This document shows positions 55,377-64,000 of a DNA stretch of 64,000 bases, piece after piece (position 1 is the stretch's first letter; each line of letters begins with the position of its first letter). The position numbers and the translations under genes were made by a program. Where the stretch lies: NCBI RefSeq assembly GCF_023195755.1, contig NZ_CP096203.1, forward strand, positions 2,976,001-3,040,000. The letters are read 5' to 3'. Source of the stretch: Chryseobacterium nepalense. GTDB lineage: Bacteria; Bacteroidota; Bacteroidia; Flavobacteriales; Weeksellaceae. The notes beneath the pieces were generated by a model. It was not told the origin of the DNA, did no database searches, and worked only from the letters and a program-made list of their open reading frames with translations.

Positions 55377-58028
55377 ATGAAGATATACTTTAATGTAGGT
55401 TACAGTACAAAAGTCGGAGAAAGACTTCAGCTGGTTATCAGCGAAGAAAATGCTGTATCGCAGACGCATCCTATGTTTTATGAAGAAAACGGACAATGGA
55501 AATGTGAAGTGGATTACTTTTCAAAATCTATTTCTTATCAATATCAGGTTATAGATGAAAAAGGAAGTATGCTGCGTGAAGAATTTGTCCTGCATCGTTT
55601 GAATTTCCCTCATAATTATAAAGAGTTTATCATTTTTGATCACTGGAACAACAAAAATTTTCCTGAAAATTACCTTAACAATAAAATACTTTACAATAAG
55701 CTGAATACATTTAAACCCGAAAAAATATCGGTTTTAAAAAAGCATACCCATTTATTCAGAATTGAAGCGCCCATCTATAATCCCGACTGGGCGGTTGTCC
55801 TGTTCGGCAGTACGGCTTCTCTTGGAAGTTGGGATTATGATAAGGTTATTCAGTTGTCGCAGACGGATTTCGGTATCTGGGAAACTTCAGTTGAAATTCC
55901 TGAAAATGAATTTATACAATATAAATATTGTCTTTATGATAAAGCATCCGGAAAAGTATTTGATGTAGAAGCTGGCGAAAACCGTTTTGCCCTTCCCAAT
56001 CAATCCAAAGATGTTTTGCATATCGTTGCAGACCATTATTTTAAATTCAAACTTTACCAGATGTATCACGATGCCGGAGTGGCTGTTCCTATCTTTTCTT
56101 TAAGAACAGAGGACGGCTTTGGTGTGGGAGAATTTTCAGATCTTAAAAAACTGGCAGATTGGGCGAAAGAAACCAACTTGGGAATTATTCAGATTCTGCC
56201 GATCAACGATACCACTGCAAATTATACCTGGACAGATTCTTATCCCTACGCGGCAGTTTCTGTCTATGCGCTTCATCCGCAGTATATTTCTCTGGAACAG
56301 CTGGACTTCCCGTTGCCCGAGGATCTTTTTGCTGAATATAAAGCTGAAAAATCCGAATTGAATGCACTTGATCTAATCGATTATGAGAAAATGATCTCAG
56401 GAAAATGGAAATACCTGAGAGCGGTTTTTGATGCTGATAAAGAGAAAATATATAAAGACAGGAACTTTAAAAAATTTATTAAAGACAATGAATCCTGGCT
56501 GATTCCGTATGCTGCATTCTGTGTTTTAAGAGATAAATATAAAACCCCGAATTTCAACGAGTGGAAGACGCATAAAAAATATATTGCCGGAAAAATTGCG
56601 CCTTTTTTCAGCGCAAAAAGTAAAGATTATGATGCGTCTATGCTGCATGCCTGGGTGCAGTATCAGCTTCACAGGCAATTGAAAGATGCTATTGACTACA
56701 CGCATAGACTTGGTGTTTCCGTTAAAGGAGATCTTCCAATCGGGATTTACAGATATTCGGTAGAAGCATGGACGGAGCCTGAGTTATTCGGAATGGATTT
56801 TCAGGCAGGAGCACCGCCGGATCAGTTTACAGAGCTTGGACAGAACTGGGAGTTTCCAACCTATAACTGGGAAGCCATGAAAGCGGATGATTACAAGTGG
56901 TGGAAAAACAGGTTCAAAGCATTGGAGCAGTATTTTGATGCGATGAGGATTGATCACATTTTAGGTTTTTTCAGGATCTGGAGAATGCCGATTTCCGCAA
57001 CACAGGGAATTTTAGGATATTTTTACCCTGCCGTTCCGGTTACGCTGGAGGAATTCGGTAAATGGAATATTCCTTTTAATTTCGACAGGTATTGTAAGCC
57101 GTATATCAATGATCAGATTCTTTGGAATTACTTCGGAGAAGAAAACGCAAATGCGCTTGAATTTATTGACAATAATTACGACGGCACTTATTCTTTTAAA
57201 GAAGAATTCAATACCCAAAGAAAATTGTCGGATTTCTTCAGGAAAAATCCTCGCGGACCAATTGAAAGCCAGCTTATATCACTTTGTGCCAATGTTTTAT
57301 TTTTAATTGAAGAAAGAAACGGACAGATAGTTTATCATCCGAGATTTAATGTATATAACACAGAATCGTACAAATATCTTTCGGATTGGGAAAAGAAAGC
57401 AATATACGATCTGTACCATGATTATTTCTTTAAAAGGCAGGATCATCTCTGGTATGAAAAAGCCATGGAAAAATTACCTGTAATCCTGAATGCCACCAAA
57501 ATGCTTATTTGTGGTGAAGATCTGGGGCTGGTTCCGGATTGTGTTCCGGTAGTAATGGATGAATTGGCAATCGTTGCTTTGAAAGTTCAGAGAATGCCTT
57601 CGGATAACATTCCTTTTTATAATCCTAAAAATGCAGGATACCTGAATGTGGTAACGGCCTCTTCTCATGACAGCTCAACATTGAGACAGTGGTGGAAAGA
57701 AAACCCCTCACTTACCCAGCAGTATTTTAACCTCCAACTGATCCAGTACGGACAGGCACCGGAAAATCTTGATCCTTATCTTGCTGAAATTATTATGAAA
57801 CAACATCTTTATAATGATGCAATGCTGGCTATTTTCCCGATACAGGAATTTCTGGCAACCGATCAGCGATTGGCTAATATTGAAATGGATAACGAAAGAA
57901 TTAACAATCCTGCCGTTTTTCCACATTATTGGAGGTATAGAATGCATCTAAAGCTTGACGACCTTAAACATGAATCCGACTTCAATAAAAAGATAGCATA
58001 TTGGATCAAAGATAGTGGAAGGTTGTAA
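55377..58028 (+). CDS. malQ: 4-alpha-glucanotransferase with two starch-binding domains
   Basis: Moves glucan chains between maltodextrins (disproportionating enzyme, GH77). The 883-residue protein begins with two CBM20-like starch-binding modules (about 1-110 and 120-230; VLFGSTASLGSWDYDKVIQL is the typical second one). The catalytic barrel has SLRTEDGFGVGEFSDLKKL, the nucleophile region FDAMRIDHILGFFRIW and ICGEDLGLVPDCV. The layout equals DPE2 of plants and of many Bacteroidetes, nearly twice the size of plain MalQ. No signal peptide, so it works in the cytoplasm on glycogen or imported maltodextrin. Confidence 0.93.
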   Translation: MKIYFNVGYSTKVGERLQLVISEENAVSQTHPMFYEENGQWKCEVDYFSKSISYQYQVIDEKGSMLREEFVLHRLNFPHNYKEFIIFDHWNNKNFPENYLNNKILYNKLNTFKPEKISVLKKHTHLFRIEAPIYNPDWAVVLFGSTASLGSWDYDKVIQLSQTDFGIWETSVEIPENEFIQYKYCLYDKASGKVFDVEAGENRFALPNQSKDVLHIVADHYFKFKLYQMYHDAGVAVPIFSLRTEDGFGVGEFSDLKKLADWAKETNLGIIQILPINDTTANYTWTDSYPYAAVSVYALHPQYISLEQLDFPLPEDLFAEYKAEKSELNALDLIDYEKMISGKWKYLRAVFDADKEKIYKDRNFKKFIKDNESWLIPYAAFCVLRDKYKTPNFNEWKTHKKYIAGKIAPFFSAKSKDYDASMLHAWVQYQLHRQLKDAIDYTHRLGVSVKGDLPIGIYRYSVEAWTEPELFGMDFQAGAPPDQFTELGQNWEFPTYNWEAMKADDYKWWKNRFKALEQYFDAMRIDHILGFFRIWRMPISATQGILGYFYPAVPVTLEEFGKWNIPFNFDRYCKPYINDQILWNYFGEENANALEFIDNNYDGTYSFKEEFNTQRKLSDFFRKNPRGPIESQLISLCANVLFLIEERNGQIVYHPRFNVYNTESYKYLSDWEKKAIYDLYHDYFFKRQDHLWYEKAMEKLPVILNATKMLICGEDLGLVPDCVPVVMDELAIVALKVQRMPSDNIPFYNPKNAGYLNVVTASSHDSSTLRQWWKENPSLTQQYFNLQLIQYGQAPENLDPYLAEIIMKQHLYNDAMLAIFPIQEFLATDQRLANIEMDNERINNPAVFPHYWRYRMHLKLDDLKHESDFNKKIAYWIKDSGRL

Positions 58029-58066
58029 ATTTAACAATTGATTATCAATTTATTAACGTATAATTA

Positions 58067-58103
58067 AAAGAAGTTTTATCGAAAGATTTAACTTCTTTTT
58101 TCT
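58067..58103 (+). terminator. terminator of malQ
   Basis: AAGAAGTT and AACTTCTT pair across an A-rich loop, followed by TTTTT. Confidence 0.7.
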
Positions 58104-58167
58104 ATTTATATCCAAAAGATAGAATGAATAATTCTACTATATTATTAACCAATTAACGACTTTAAAA

Positions 58168-59184
58168 ATGAAAAAAATATTGATCGGTTTTGCCTTGAGT
58201 CTCGGAGTTTTTTCCTTTGCTCAGCAGTATCCGGATTACGGATATGACAATGACGGATATTATCAGAATGACGGTGGCTATTACAGCGATGAAGATGACC
58301 AGAATTATTTCCCGGATGATTACTATTATAATTATCCACAGGATTATTATCCACAAAATTATTATCAGAGTAATTACAACGATTACCGAAACAGTATCGT
58401 TAATATTAACTGGAATGTATTTTTTACCCAAAACAGGCTAAATCCATGGCAGATCGATCAGATCCTGAGACTGAATAATCTGTATATAAGTTTTTCATCA
58501 TGGAACAGATTCTACAGATACAATCCGGACAGATGGTATTATGACAGATTCTATGCTTTACAGAGAATCATGGGTCCAAGGGTTTTTGTAGTGTTTCAGA
58601 ATAATTATTACAGAGGATACAGTCCGGTAGTATATTTCCAGAATTACAGAAGAACACATTATGCTGCAATCTGCAGACCGATGCCAAGATACAGAAATGT
58701 AAATATCAATATTTACAGAGTGGACAGGGCGAAATTCAGAAGAATGGACAATCCTACCTTTAATATTGTAAGATCCAGCGACAGACCAAATAATGGATTC
58801 CGGGGTTCGGTGAGAGATGGTAATAATGGCAATAACGGAGGGTTCCGCAACAATAATGCTGGAAATAAAAGTAATGATAATTCAGGTTTCAGAAATAATG
58901 GTAATGCGCCGAGAAATAACGGAGGTTTCAGAGGAGGTAATGATAGCGGCGTAAGAAATGATGGTGGATTCCGTGCTCCAAGAGCTGAAAATAATGGCAA
59001 CAGAGGCGGTGGATTCAGAGGTGGAGAAGTTAGAAGAGAAGAGGCTCCTAAAAGAGAAAATAACGGAGGCTTCAGAAATGAAGGAAGTTTCAGAAGAAAT
59101 GAAAATACCGCACCGAGACAGCAGAATAATGGTGGTGAAAAGAGAGGTAACGGCGGTTTCAGAAACGGATTTGCAAAGAATTAA
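58168..59184 (+). CDS. secreted low-complexity protein with GGFR repeats
   Basis: A 338-residue protein of no named family. A signal peptide (residues 1-18, ending FSFAQ) is followed by three compositional zones. Residues 19-75 are acidic and rich in Tyr, Asp and Asn. Residues 76-200 are rich in Tyr, Arg and Asn (NPWQIDQILRLNN, WYYDRFYALQRIMG) and probably folded. Residues 205-338 are Gly, Asn and Arg rich with about nine GGFR or SGFR/GSFR units. The middle zone is the most protein-like and may be the functional domain. The tail may bind nucleic acid or polysaccharide, or form condensates; none of this is known. Confidence 0.75.
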   Translation: MKKILIGFALSLGVFSFAQQYPDYGYDNDGYYQNDGGYYSDEDDQNYFPDDYYYNYPQDYYPQNYYQSNYNDYRNSIVNINWNVFFTQNRLNPWQIDQILRLNNLYISFSSWNRFYRYNPDRWYYDRFYALQRIMGPRVFVVFQNNYYRGYSPVVYFQNYRRTHYAAICRPMPRYRNVNINIYRVDRAKFRRMDNPTFNIVRSSDRPNNGFRGSVRDGNNGNNGGFRNNNAGNKSNDNSGFRNNGNAPRNNGGFRGGNDSGVRNDGGFRAPRAENNGNRGGGFRGGEVRREEAPKRENNGGFRNEGSFRRNENTAPRQQNNGGEKRGNGGFRNGFAKN

Positions 59185-59330
59185 TTTTCATATATTATAT
59201 TTAAGTGGTGTGAAGGGCAGGTTTTTATAAATCTGCTCTTTTTATATTTATAAAATTCATATTTAATTTTAACAATAATTATAATATTTTGCATTTAACT
59301 TTTGTTTTAACTAATTATCAAAAAGATATA
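59184..59330 (+). repeat. duplicated terminator-promoter block, copy A
   Basis: Begins TTTTCATATATTATATTTAA and ends CAAAAAGATATA. It contains a hairpin with T-run (59213-59244) and an AT-rich promoter-like part (ATTTAATTTTAACAATAATT). Copy B at 59352-59504 repeats the same order with few changes. Confidence 0.88.
59213..59244 (+). terminator. terminator of the GGFR-repeat gene (in copy A)
   Basis: AGGGCAGGTTT and AAATCTGCTCT pair with G-T pairs, followed by TTTTTAT. Confidence 0.75.
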
Positions 59331-59351
59331 GAGAGAATAATTGAATAATAG

Positions 59352-59504
59352 ATTTTCATATATTATATTTAAGTGGTGTGAAGGCAGAGTAATAATTCTG
59401 CCTTTTTTTTAGTACTTAATGTTGAATTATTCATATTTAATTTTAACAATAATTGTGATATTTTCTATTTAACTTTTATTTTAACGGATAATCAAAAAGA
59501 TATA
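59352..59504 (+). repeat. duplicated terminator-promoter block, copy B
   Basis: Same order of elements as copy A: TTTTCATATATTATATTTAA, then GTGGTGTGAAGG, a hairpin, ATTTAATTTTAACAATAATT and CAAAAAGATATA. The hairpin arms differ from copy A but stay paired. Confidence 0.88.
59381..59410 (+). terminator. second terminator (in copy B)
   Basis: GGCAGA and TCTGCC form a 6-bp stem, followed by eight T. No gene lies directly before it. Confidence 0.8.
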
Positions 59505-59529
59505 CAAGAAATATTTAAAAATTTGTAAT

Positions 59530-59982
59530 ATGAAAAAATTAGTATTAGCGGTAGCATTTATCGGATTCGCAGGTTTTGCAATGGCTCAACAGACTACTCC
59601 ACAGGACAGACAGGCAAAAAAAGCTGAAATGCAGCAGAAGTTTCAGCAAAAAGAACAGGAGCATATGGCTCAAATGCAGAAAGATTTAAATTTAAATCAG
59701 GCACAGGTTGATAAAATTAAAGCGCTTCATGATAAGAGAAAAGCTGAAATGAAAACTGAGTTTGAGAAAAATAAAGGTGAAAGACAGGCGAGAGCGGAGC
59801 AGATGAAAGCTAAAAGAGCACAAATGGATGCTGAAATGAAGCAGATTTTAACACCTCAGCAATATGATAAATGGCAGGCCGACAGAAAAGCTAAAATGGA
59901 GCAAAGAAGAATGGCGATGAAAGAGAGAGGTACCAGAATGCATAAGCCGATGAATACGGTAGCTCCGGATGCAACAAAGTAG
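59530..59982 (+). CDS. Spy/CpxP-like periplasmic helical protein
   Basis: A 150-residue exported protein. Signal peptide: residues 1-19 (GFAMAQ). The rest is a charged, helical protein rich in Lys, Glu, Gln and Met. LNLNQAQVDKIKAL and ILTPQQYDKWQADRKAKM are two LTxxQ-like motifs, as in Spy, CpxP and DUF4890 proteins, which act as periplasmic chaperones or metal binders. Ten or more methionines in the mature part could bind copper. It has its own promoter block and terminator. Confidence 0.8.
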   Translation: MKKLVLAVAFIGFAGFAMAQQTTPQDRQAKKAEMQQKFQQKEQEHMAQMQKDLNLNQAQVDKIKALHDKRKAEMKTEFEKNKGERQARAEQMKAKRAQMDAEMKQILTPQQYDKWQADRKAKMEQRRMAMKERGTRMHKPMNTVAPDATK

Positions 59983-60011
59983 TTTATAATTTTGATTTTT
60001 TAATGTGTTGA

Positions 60012-60038
60012 AGGGCGGGATTTATCCTGCCCTTTTTT
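60012..60038 (+). terminator. terminator of the Spy-like gene
   Basis: GGGCGGGA and TCCTGCCC pair with one G-T pair around TTTA, followed by TTTTTT. Confidence 0.88.
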
Positions 60039-60057
60039 ATTAATTTTTACTAAAACT

Positions 60058-60087
60058 TTTGTTTTAAGAGTTTATTCCCTACTTTTG
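60058..60087 (+). promoter_or_regulatory. promoter of the ferritin gene
   Basis: TTTG at 60058-60061 and TACTTTTG at 60080-60087, 18 bases apart, match both Bacteroidetes promoter elements. The -7 box contains the TTG that a longer reading of ferritin would use as start, which argues for ATG 60106. Confidence 0.7.
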
Positions 60088-60105
60088 AAAGTAAATTTAT
60101 ACCCT

Positions 60106-60612
60106 ATGGTTAGCGAGAAAATTGCAAAATTAATTAACGAACAAATAGCTCACGAACAGTACGCTGCACAATATTATCTGTCAATGTCCGCATGGTTTTC
60201 GGGGAAAGATCTTGATGGGATTGCCAATTATTTCAGAGTGCAGAGTAAGGAAGAATTAATGCATGCCGATAAAATGTTTGATTACCTTAACGATGTGGGG
60301 GGAGAAATAATCATCGGTGAAATTCCTAAGCCTCCACATGAATTCCTTGGAGCAATTGATATTTTTGAAAAAGCATTGGAGCACGAAAGAAAAGTAACAA
60401 AAAGTATTTTCAATATCGTTAAAAATGCCAATGATGAAGGTGATTTTGCCACCACTTCATTTCTACAGTGGTTCATTAATGAGCAGGTGGAAGAGGAAGC
60501 AAGTGCTTCACAACTGGTAACAAAAATTAAGATGGTATCTGATAACCCTTCAGCACTATATCTTTTTGACCAGGAACTGGCACAAAGGGTTTTTAATCCT
60601 AAAGGAGAATAA
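60106..60612 (+). CDS. ftnA: bacterial non-haem ferritin
   Basis: Stores iron as a ferric mineral in a 24-subunit shell. The 168-residue protein has the ferroxidase residues Glu17, Glu50, His53, Glu94, Gln127 and Glu130, at the same numbers as in E. coli FtnA. No haem-binding Met is evident at the usual bacterioferritin site. The ATG at 60106 gives MVSEKIAKL. A long perfect hairpin follows the gene. Confidence 0.95.
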   Translation: MVSEKIAKLINEQIAHEQYAAQYYLSMSAWFSGKDLDGIANYFRVQSKEELMHADKMFDYLNDVGGEIIIGEIPKPPHEFLGAIDIFEKALEHERKVTKSIFNIVKNANDEGDFATTSFLQWFINEQVEEEASASQLVTKIKMVSDNPSALYLFDQELAQRVFNPKGE

Positions 60613-60626
60613 ATTGAATTAACTTA

Positions 60627-60677
60627 ATGATAAAAATTTTCGGCGGCACCAAAGGTGCCGCCGAAAATTTTTATCAT
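60627..60677. repeat. perfect 24-bp inverted repeat between converging genes
   Basis: Arms of 24 bases (60627-60650 and 60654-60677) are exactly complementary, with an AAA loop and the core CGGCGGCACC. The AAAAATTTT flanks give T-rich tails on both strands, so it can end both ftnA and the helicase gene. Confidence 0.95.
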
Positions 60678-60686
60678 GTTTTTGAT

Positions 60687-63600
60687 TTACAAATAAATCA
60701 ACCTTGTCTTCAACACCTTTTTCCCCAGTTTTTCAAGAATATTTTTATAATTCTCAATCTGGCGTTCATCTTTGGAAGATTCTTCTCCCGTTTTAAAATC
60801 AACGATAATATAGCCTTCATCACTTTTCAGCATACGGTCGGGCCGGTACACTTTACTTTCACCGTTTTCGGAAATCATAATGTCTTTTTCATTGATAACT
60901 TCCCATTTTTCATCAAAGAATTCGGCATGGGTTTCTATGATTTTTTCAAGTTCGGAATGTATCGTACGGCTTTCCTCAAGGGTTACCTGACCTTCAAGAA
61001 TATAGCATTCCAGAACTTTAGAAACGTCTTTTGCGGTATTGATCTGAGATAAAAGTTCATGCACAAAAAGACCGATTCTCACCTTTTCATTTCTTACCTG
61101 ATAGTTCTTGGAAGGGGTTGCGATTTTTATCGAAGTATTGTTTTCACTGATGTTTTTCAGAACCCGGATGTCCTTGGTTTTAAAAGATGAAATTTTTTCC
61201 TTCGAATATTTTTTCAGCATTTCAGGATTAACCTCGTACAGATCAAATTCATCAAGATTTTCAGGATTTTTCGACTGGAGAAACTCCAGCAGTTCAAGAT
61301 TATTTGATGTTTTATTGGCTTTCTGAATATAGAAAAAAAGCTGTTCCACAGGTCGCGTTGTGGCAACATACTGCAGGCAAAGCCGGTCTACAAAGTTTTT
61401 GTATGAATTTTGTCTGTTGAATTTTTCAATTTCTTCATCGTAAACTTCCAGATTTTTGCTGAATTGATTAATGTTGACCGACTTTAGCGGAGTGTCTTTT
61501 GAAGTTTCAAACCAGTTGGTAAATTCGGCATCACGGTTTTTATTCATCATCGGGATAAAAACGATTGGGAATTCCAGACCTTTAGCCTTATGAATGGTCA
61601 TGATCTGTACCGCATCAATATTTTCAGAAGCCTGAATTGTATACGCAGAAGCTTCTTCGTCCCAATATTTAAGGAATTCTTTAGTACTTGCCCCTGCATT
61701 TTGGGTAAAATTAAAAAGCATTTCCAGAAAGTTCAGCAGGAAATCCGTTTCTTTACTTTCAACGGAAAATTCATTGATGTAATATTCTACAAAATTATAA
61801 AGATTAAATCTCGGGAAATGATCCTGCTTAAGCTTTAAGGCATACCTGTTCTGGATGAAATCTAAAATTTCTTCATGAGAACTAAGATCAAGGATTTCTT
61901 TCATCTCCAGAGTAAAATCTGCCATATGAATTCTTCCCAGCTGGTTAAGATAGTACATCATCATAATCAGGTTGGGTTTATTCTTCGGATTAACCTCCCA
62001 TTTCAGGAATTCGATCACGGCTTTTAACGTATTGGAAAGCTCCAGTGTTAAACCTTTGTCAGAAATTGTTTTAATATTCGTTTCCTCTCCTTTATAATTT
62101 ACCTTCAGATTTCCTAATTTCTGGGAATAACTGAAAATGTCAAAATTCCCGCGGCAGAGAATGGTAATGTCTGAAAATCTGAAACCATTATCCAGACTTT
62201 CCTGGATATCTTTCCGCATTCTTTCAGAAGTATCATTATAAAAATCTTCATTCGTAAGATTTTCAATTAAATTTACTTTTACACGACCTTCCATTGAAGA
62301 TCTCGGAGTCTGTTCTGCGTCTGTCCCGAAAATATTCTTATGCTCTTCTTCTAAGATATCAGAATGAAAGCGATATAGATCATTATTGAAACGGACTATA
62401 TTCTTAGCGCTCCGCCAGTTATCTTTCAGCACCAGAAGTTCGGCTTCCTTGGGAGTAATTTCTTTTTTGTTGATAATATCAAGCATCAGTTTGCTTTCTC
62501 CGCCCCGGAAACGGTAAATACTCTGTTTCGGATCTCCAACCAAGGTAAACGAAGTATTTTCAGTAGAGATGGAATGGTCTCTCAGCGGAAGGAAATTCTG
62601 CCATTGAAGCTCGGAGGTATCCTGAAATTCATCAAAAAAATAGTGCTGAAACTGGGATCCTACCTTTTCATAGATGAAAGCAGACGGCTCATTTTTAAGA
62701 TTTTCGTTGATCAGAATATTGAATTTGCTTAATAGCACAAGATCATTTTCCTGTTCAATTTTTCTCAGCTCATCCTGAATATCTTTATTTACTTTCAGTG
62801 GTAAAAGTGCGGAAAGGATTTTCTCTTTTTTCTGTGTTTCAATATAAAGAAGAATCAGCTGCATCCTGTTTTCAAGAAGCTGATCAAGAATTTCTAAAAT
62901 ATCACCTTCCTTGTGTTTTGATTTTGAAGAAGCACCTTTACGGTAATTATTGACAACGGATTCCTCTGCAGTGGTAGGAAAAGGAAAACCCGTTCTTTTT
63001 TGCTGGTAAAAATCTAATACTTTAGTGAAAAATCCGCCGATTCCATTTTTGCCCTGCGCGAAATCTTCAATCTCAATACCTTTCGACCTGAATAATTCTA
63101 TCGATTTTGCGGCAAGATCACTCGCCTGTTTTTTGTTTAATACAATCTCTTTACGAAGCGTATTTTTAATATTTTCGTAATTCGTGCTGTCGAAGTCTTT
63201 ATTGTTTTTCAGATGTTCATAATGAATATCCTTTACAAATTCTTTCGCAGAATCATACAGGTTTTTATTTAAATTAATTCTTTCATTATTCTCAAGGCTG
63301 TAATCCACATAATCCATGAACGATTCGGAAATCACTTCATTTTCCCCGATCTGGTCAAGCATTTTATCCACGGCTTCAATAAGGAAGGGCTCGGCTTCAA
63401 TTTCAAGATTAAAATTTTTAGCCAGACCCAATTCATAAGAAAAGCTTCTTACAAGTCTGGAGTTGAAACGGTCTATAGTTCCGATATTCAGAGTAGAATA
63501 ATTATGAAGAACATAATCCAGCAGTTTTTTTGCACGGATATGAAGTTCATCAATGGTAATCTTAATGCCTTCAAGTTCAAATGCTTTCTGGATATTTTTC

Positions 63601-63827
63601 AGATCACTATTTTCCGCGAAATCATCCGACGAGAAATTTCCCAGCCAGCTCAGGATTCTTTCTTTCATTTCGTTGGCTGCCTTGTTGGTAAAAGTGAGTG
63701 CCAGAATATTCCTGATCGATTGCTGTTGATTAGGATACCGGAGACAGATCATCAAAAGCCGCTGCACCAGCGCATAGGTTTTCCCCGAGCCGGCTGAAGC
63801 ATTGATAACGGTATAAGAATTTTGCAT
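60687..63827 (-). CDS. AddA/RecB-like UvrD helicase with C-terminal nuclease
   Basis: Part of a double-strand-break processing helicase-nuclease. The 1046-residue protein has Walker A ASAGSGKT (10-17), LALTFTNKAANEMKER (motif Ia), DEFQDTSELQW (motif II), LVGDPKQSIYRFRGGE (motif III), DAVQIMTIHKAKGLEFP (motif V) and YVATTRPVEQLF (motif VI). A RecB-type nuclease domain ends the protein: YRPDRML and YIIVDFKTGE with the Asp-x-Lys pair. The partner (AddB-like) gene is not in the window and may lie upstream, beyond 64000. The annotation AddA is by type; RecB is the alternative. Confidence 0.92.
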   Translation of the reverse strand: MQNSYTVINASAGSGKTYALVQRLLMICLRYPNQQQSIRNILALTFTNKAANEMKERILSWLGNFSSDDFAENSDLKNIQKAFELEGIKITIDELHIRAKKLLDYVLHNYSTLNIGTIDRFNSRLVRSFSYELGLAKNFNLEIEAEPFLIEAVDKMLDQIGENEVISESFMDYVDYSLENNERINLNKNLYDSAKEFVKDIHYEHLKNNKDFDSTNYENIKNTLRKEIVLNKKQASDLAAKSIELFRSKGIEIEDFAQGKNGIGGFFTKVLDFYQQKRTGFPFPTTAEESVVNNYRKGASSKSKHKEGDILEILDQLLENRMQLILLYIETQKKEKILSALLPLKVNKDIQDELRKIEQENDLVLLSKFNILINENLKNEPSAFIYEKVGSQFQHYFFDEFQDTSELQWQNFLPLRDHSISTENTSFTLVGDPKQSIYRFRGGESKLMLDIINKKEITPKEAELLVLKDNWRSAKNIVRFNNDLYRFHSDILEEEHKNIFGTDAEQTPRSSMEGRVKVNLIENLTNEDFYNDTSERMRKDIQESLDNGFRFSDITILCRGNFDIFSYSQKLGNLKVNYKGEETNIKTISDKGLTLELSNTLKAVIEFLKWEVNPKNKPNLIMMMYYLNQLGRIHMADFTLEMKEILDLSSHEEILDFIQNRYALKLKQDHFPRFNLYNFVEYYINEFSVESKETDFLLNFLEMLFNFTQNAGASTKEFLKYWDEEASAYTIQASENIDAVQIMTIHKAKGLEFPIVFIPMMNKNRDAEFTNWFETSKDTPLKSVNINQFSKNLEVYDEEIEKFNRQNSYKNFVDRLCLQYVATTRPVEQLFFYIQKANKTSNNLELLEFLQSKNPENLDEFDLYEVNPEMLKKYSKEKISSFKTKDIRVLKNISENNTSIKIATPSKNYQVRNEKVRIGLFVHELLSQINTAKDVSKVLECYILEGQVTLEESRTIHSELEKIIETHAEFFDEKWEVINEKDIMISENGESKVYRPDRMLKSDEGYIIVDFKTGEESSKDERQIENYKNILEKLGKKVLKTRLIYL

Positions 63828-64000
63828 TTCGATTGGAATTCAATGTGCAAGTTACTTAATTTTTAAGTGAAATTTTAACAAATTGAGCGGTTGATTTAAC
63901 AGTTTTAAAGCTATAAATCAAAAAGAAATGCTAAAACGCGTTAACTGTGGTTAAACTTCCCGAAATATTTAAAAATAATTATAGTTTTGCTCTAATAAAA

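Larger units (their letters stand above)
59185..59529. other. 345-base gene-free region made of two related blocks
   Basis: The stretch between the GGFR-repeat gene and the Spy-like gene is almost wholly two copies of one block (59184-59330 and 59352-59504) with 21 bases between them. I see no reading frame in it. A transcript that starts in copy A could end at the terminator of copy B. Confidence 0.75.

Noticed and set aside
60085..60105. Longer ferritin reading from TTG 60085
   Set aside because: The TTG is part of a perfect TAnnTTTG promoter box, and ATG 60106 gives the exact E. coli FtnA residue numbering.

Overview
The window is 64 kb of a low-GC Bacteroidetes chromosome, most likely Chryseobacterium or a close relative in the Flavobacteriia. 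The evidence is the TAnnTTTG-type promoter boxes, very weak ribosome binding sites, two type IX secretion (T9SS) cargo proteins, a TonB-dependent receptor of the Bacteroidetes type, and an OmpA protein with thrombospondin type-3 repeats. It looks like ordinary chromosome. I see no rRNA, tRNA, IS transposase, phage or CRISPR array.

Layout. Positions 1-1026 hold the end of citrate synthase and a small membrane protein. Positions 1233-10745 hold the most unusual region. Two guanidino-group hydrolases (arginine deiminase/DDAH-like and CtlX) flank a broken four-helix-bundle gene. They are followed by a compact polyamine and membrane cassette: SpeD, DUF4178 protein, small membrane protein, DUF350 protein, membrane-anchored SpeE, a toxin-antitoxin pair, an exported FAD oxidoreductase and a polytopic membrane protein. 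Positions 10769-16493 carry a GH43-like secreted protein, a lipoprotein esterase, a TonB receptor with an operator-like dyad, and a DUF3817 protein. Positions 16499-21322 are a minus-strand housekeeping block (recJ, nadD, a YbiT-like ABC-F protein). Positions 21513-26580 carry smpB, the OmpA protein, a YebC protein, an LpxH-like phosphoesterase, a glycosyltransferase and a small GNAT protein.

Positions 26763-33893 are a MoxR-type locus: a divergent RDD protein, then SpoIIM, a membrane protein, DUF4129, DUF4350, the MoxR ATPase and DUF58. Next come an OsmC gene with a nine-copy heptamer repeat at its start codon, a T9SS cargo protein and a GH63-like glucosidase. Positions 39136-49334 are a SAM-riboswitch methionine regulon: metX, a homoserine dehydrogenase without its kinase domain, metZ, the metH N-terminal part, a fatty acid desaturase, the metH C-terminal part, a free-standing EF-Tu domain III protein and metF. 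The remainder holds a GNAT protein, folE, a DinB protein, cysS, a second T9SS cargo, malQ, a GGFR-repeat secreted protein, a Spy-like periplasmic protein, ferritin and an AddA/RecB-like helicase-nuclease.

The best candidates for something not well described are the polyamine/membrane cassette (3678-10745), the EF-Tu domain III protein inside the methionine operon, and the YbiT-like ABC-F protein in which one of the two composite ATP sites is degenerate on both sides. Also worth attention are the two heptamer tandem repeats and the duplicated terminator-promoter block at 59184-59504, which could encode a small RNA.
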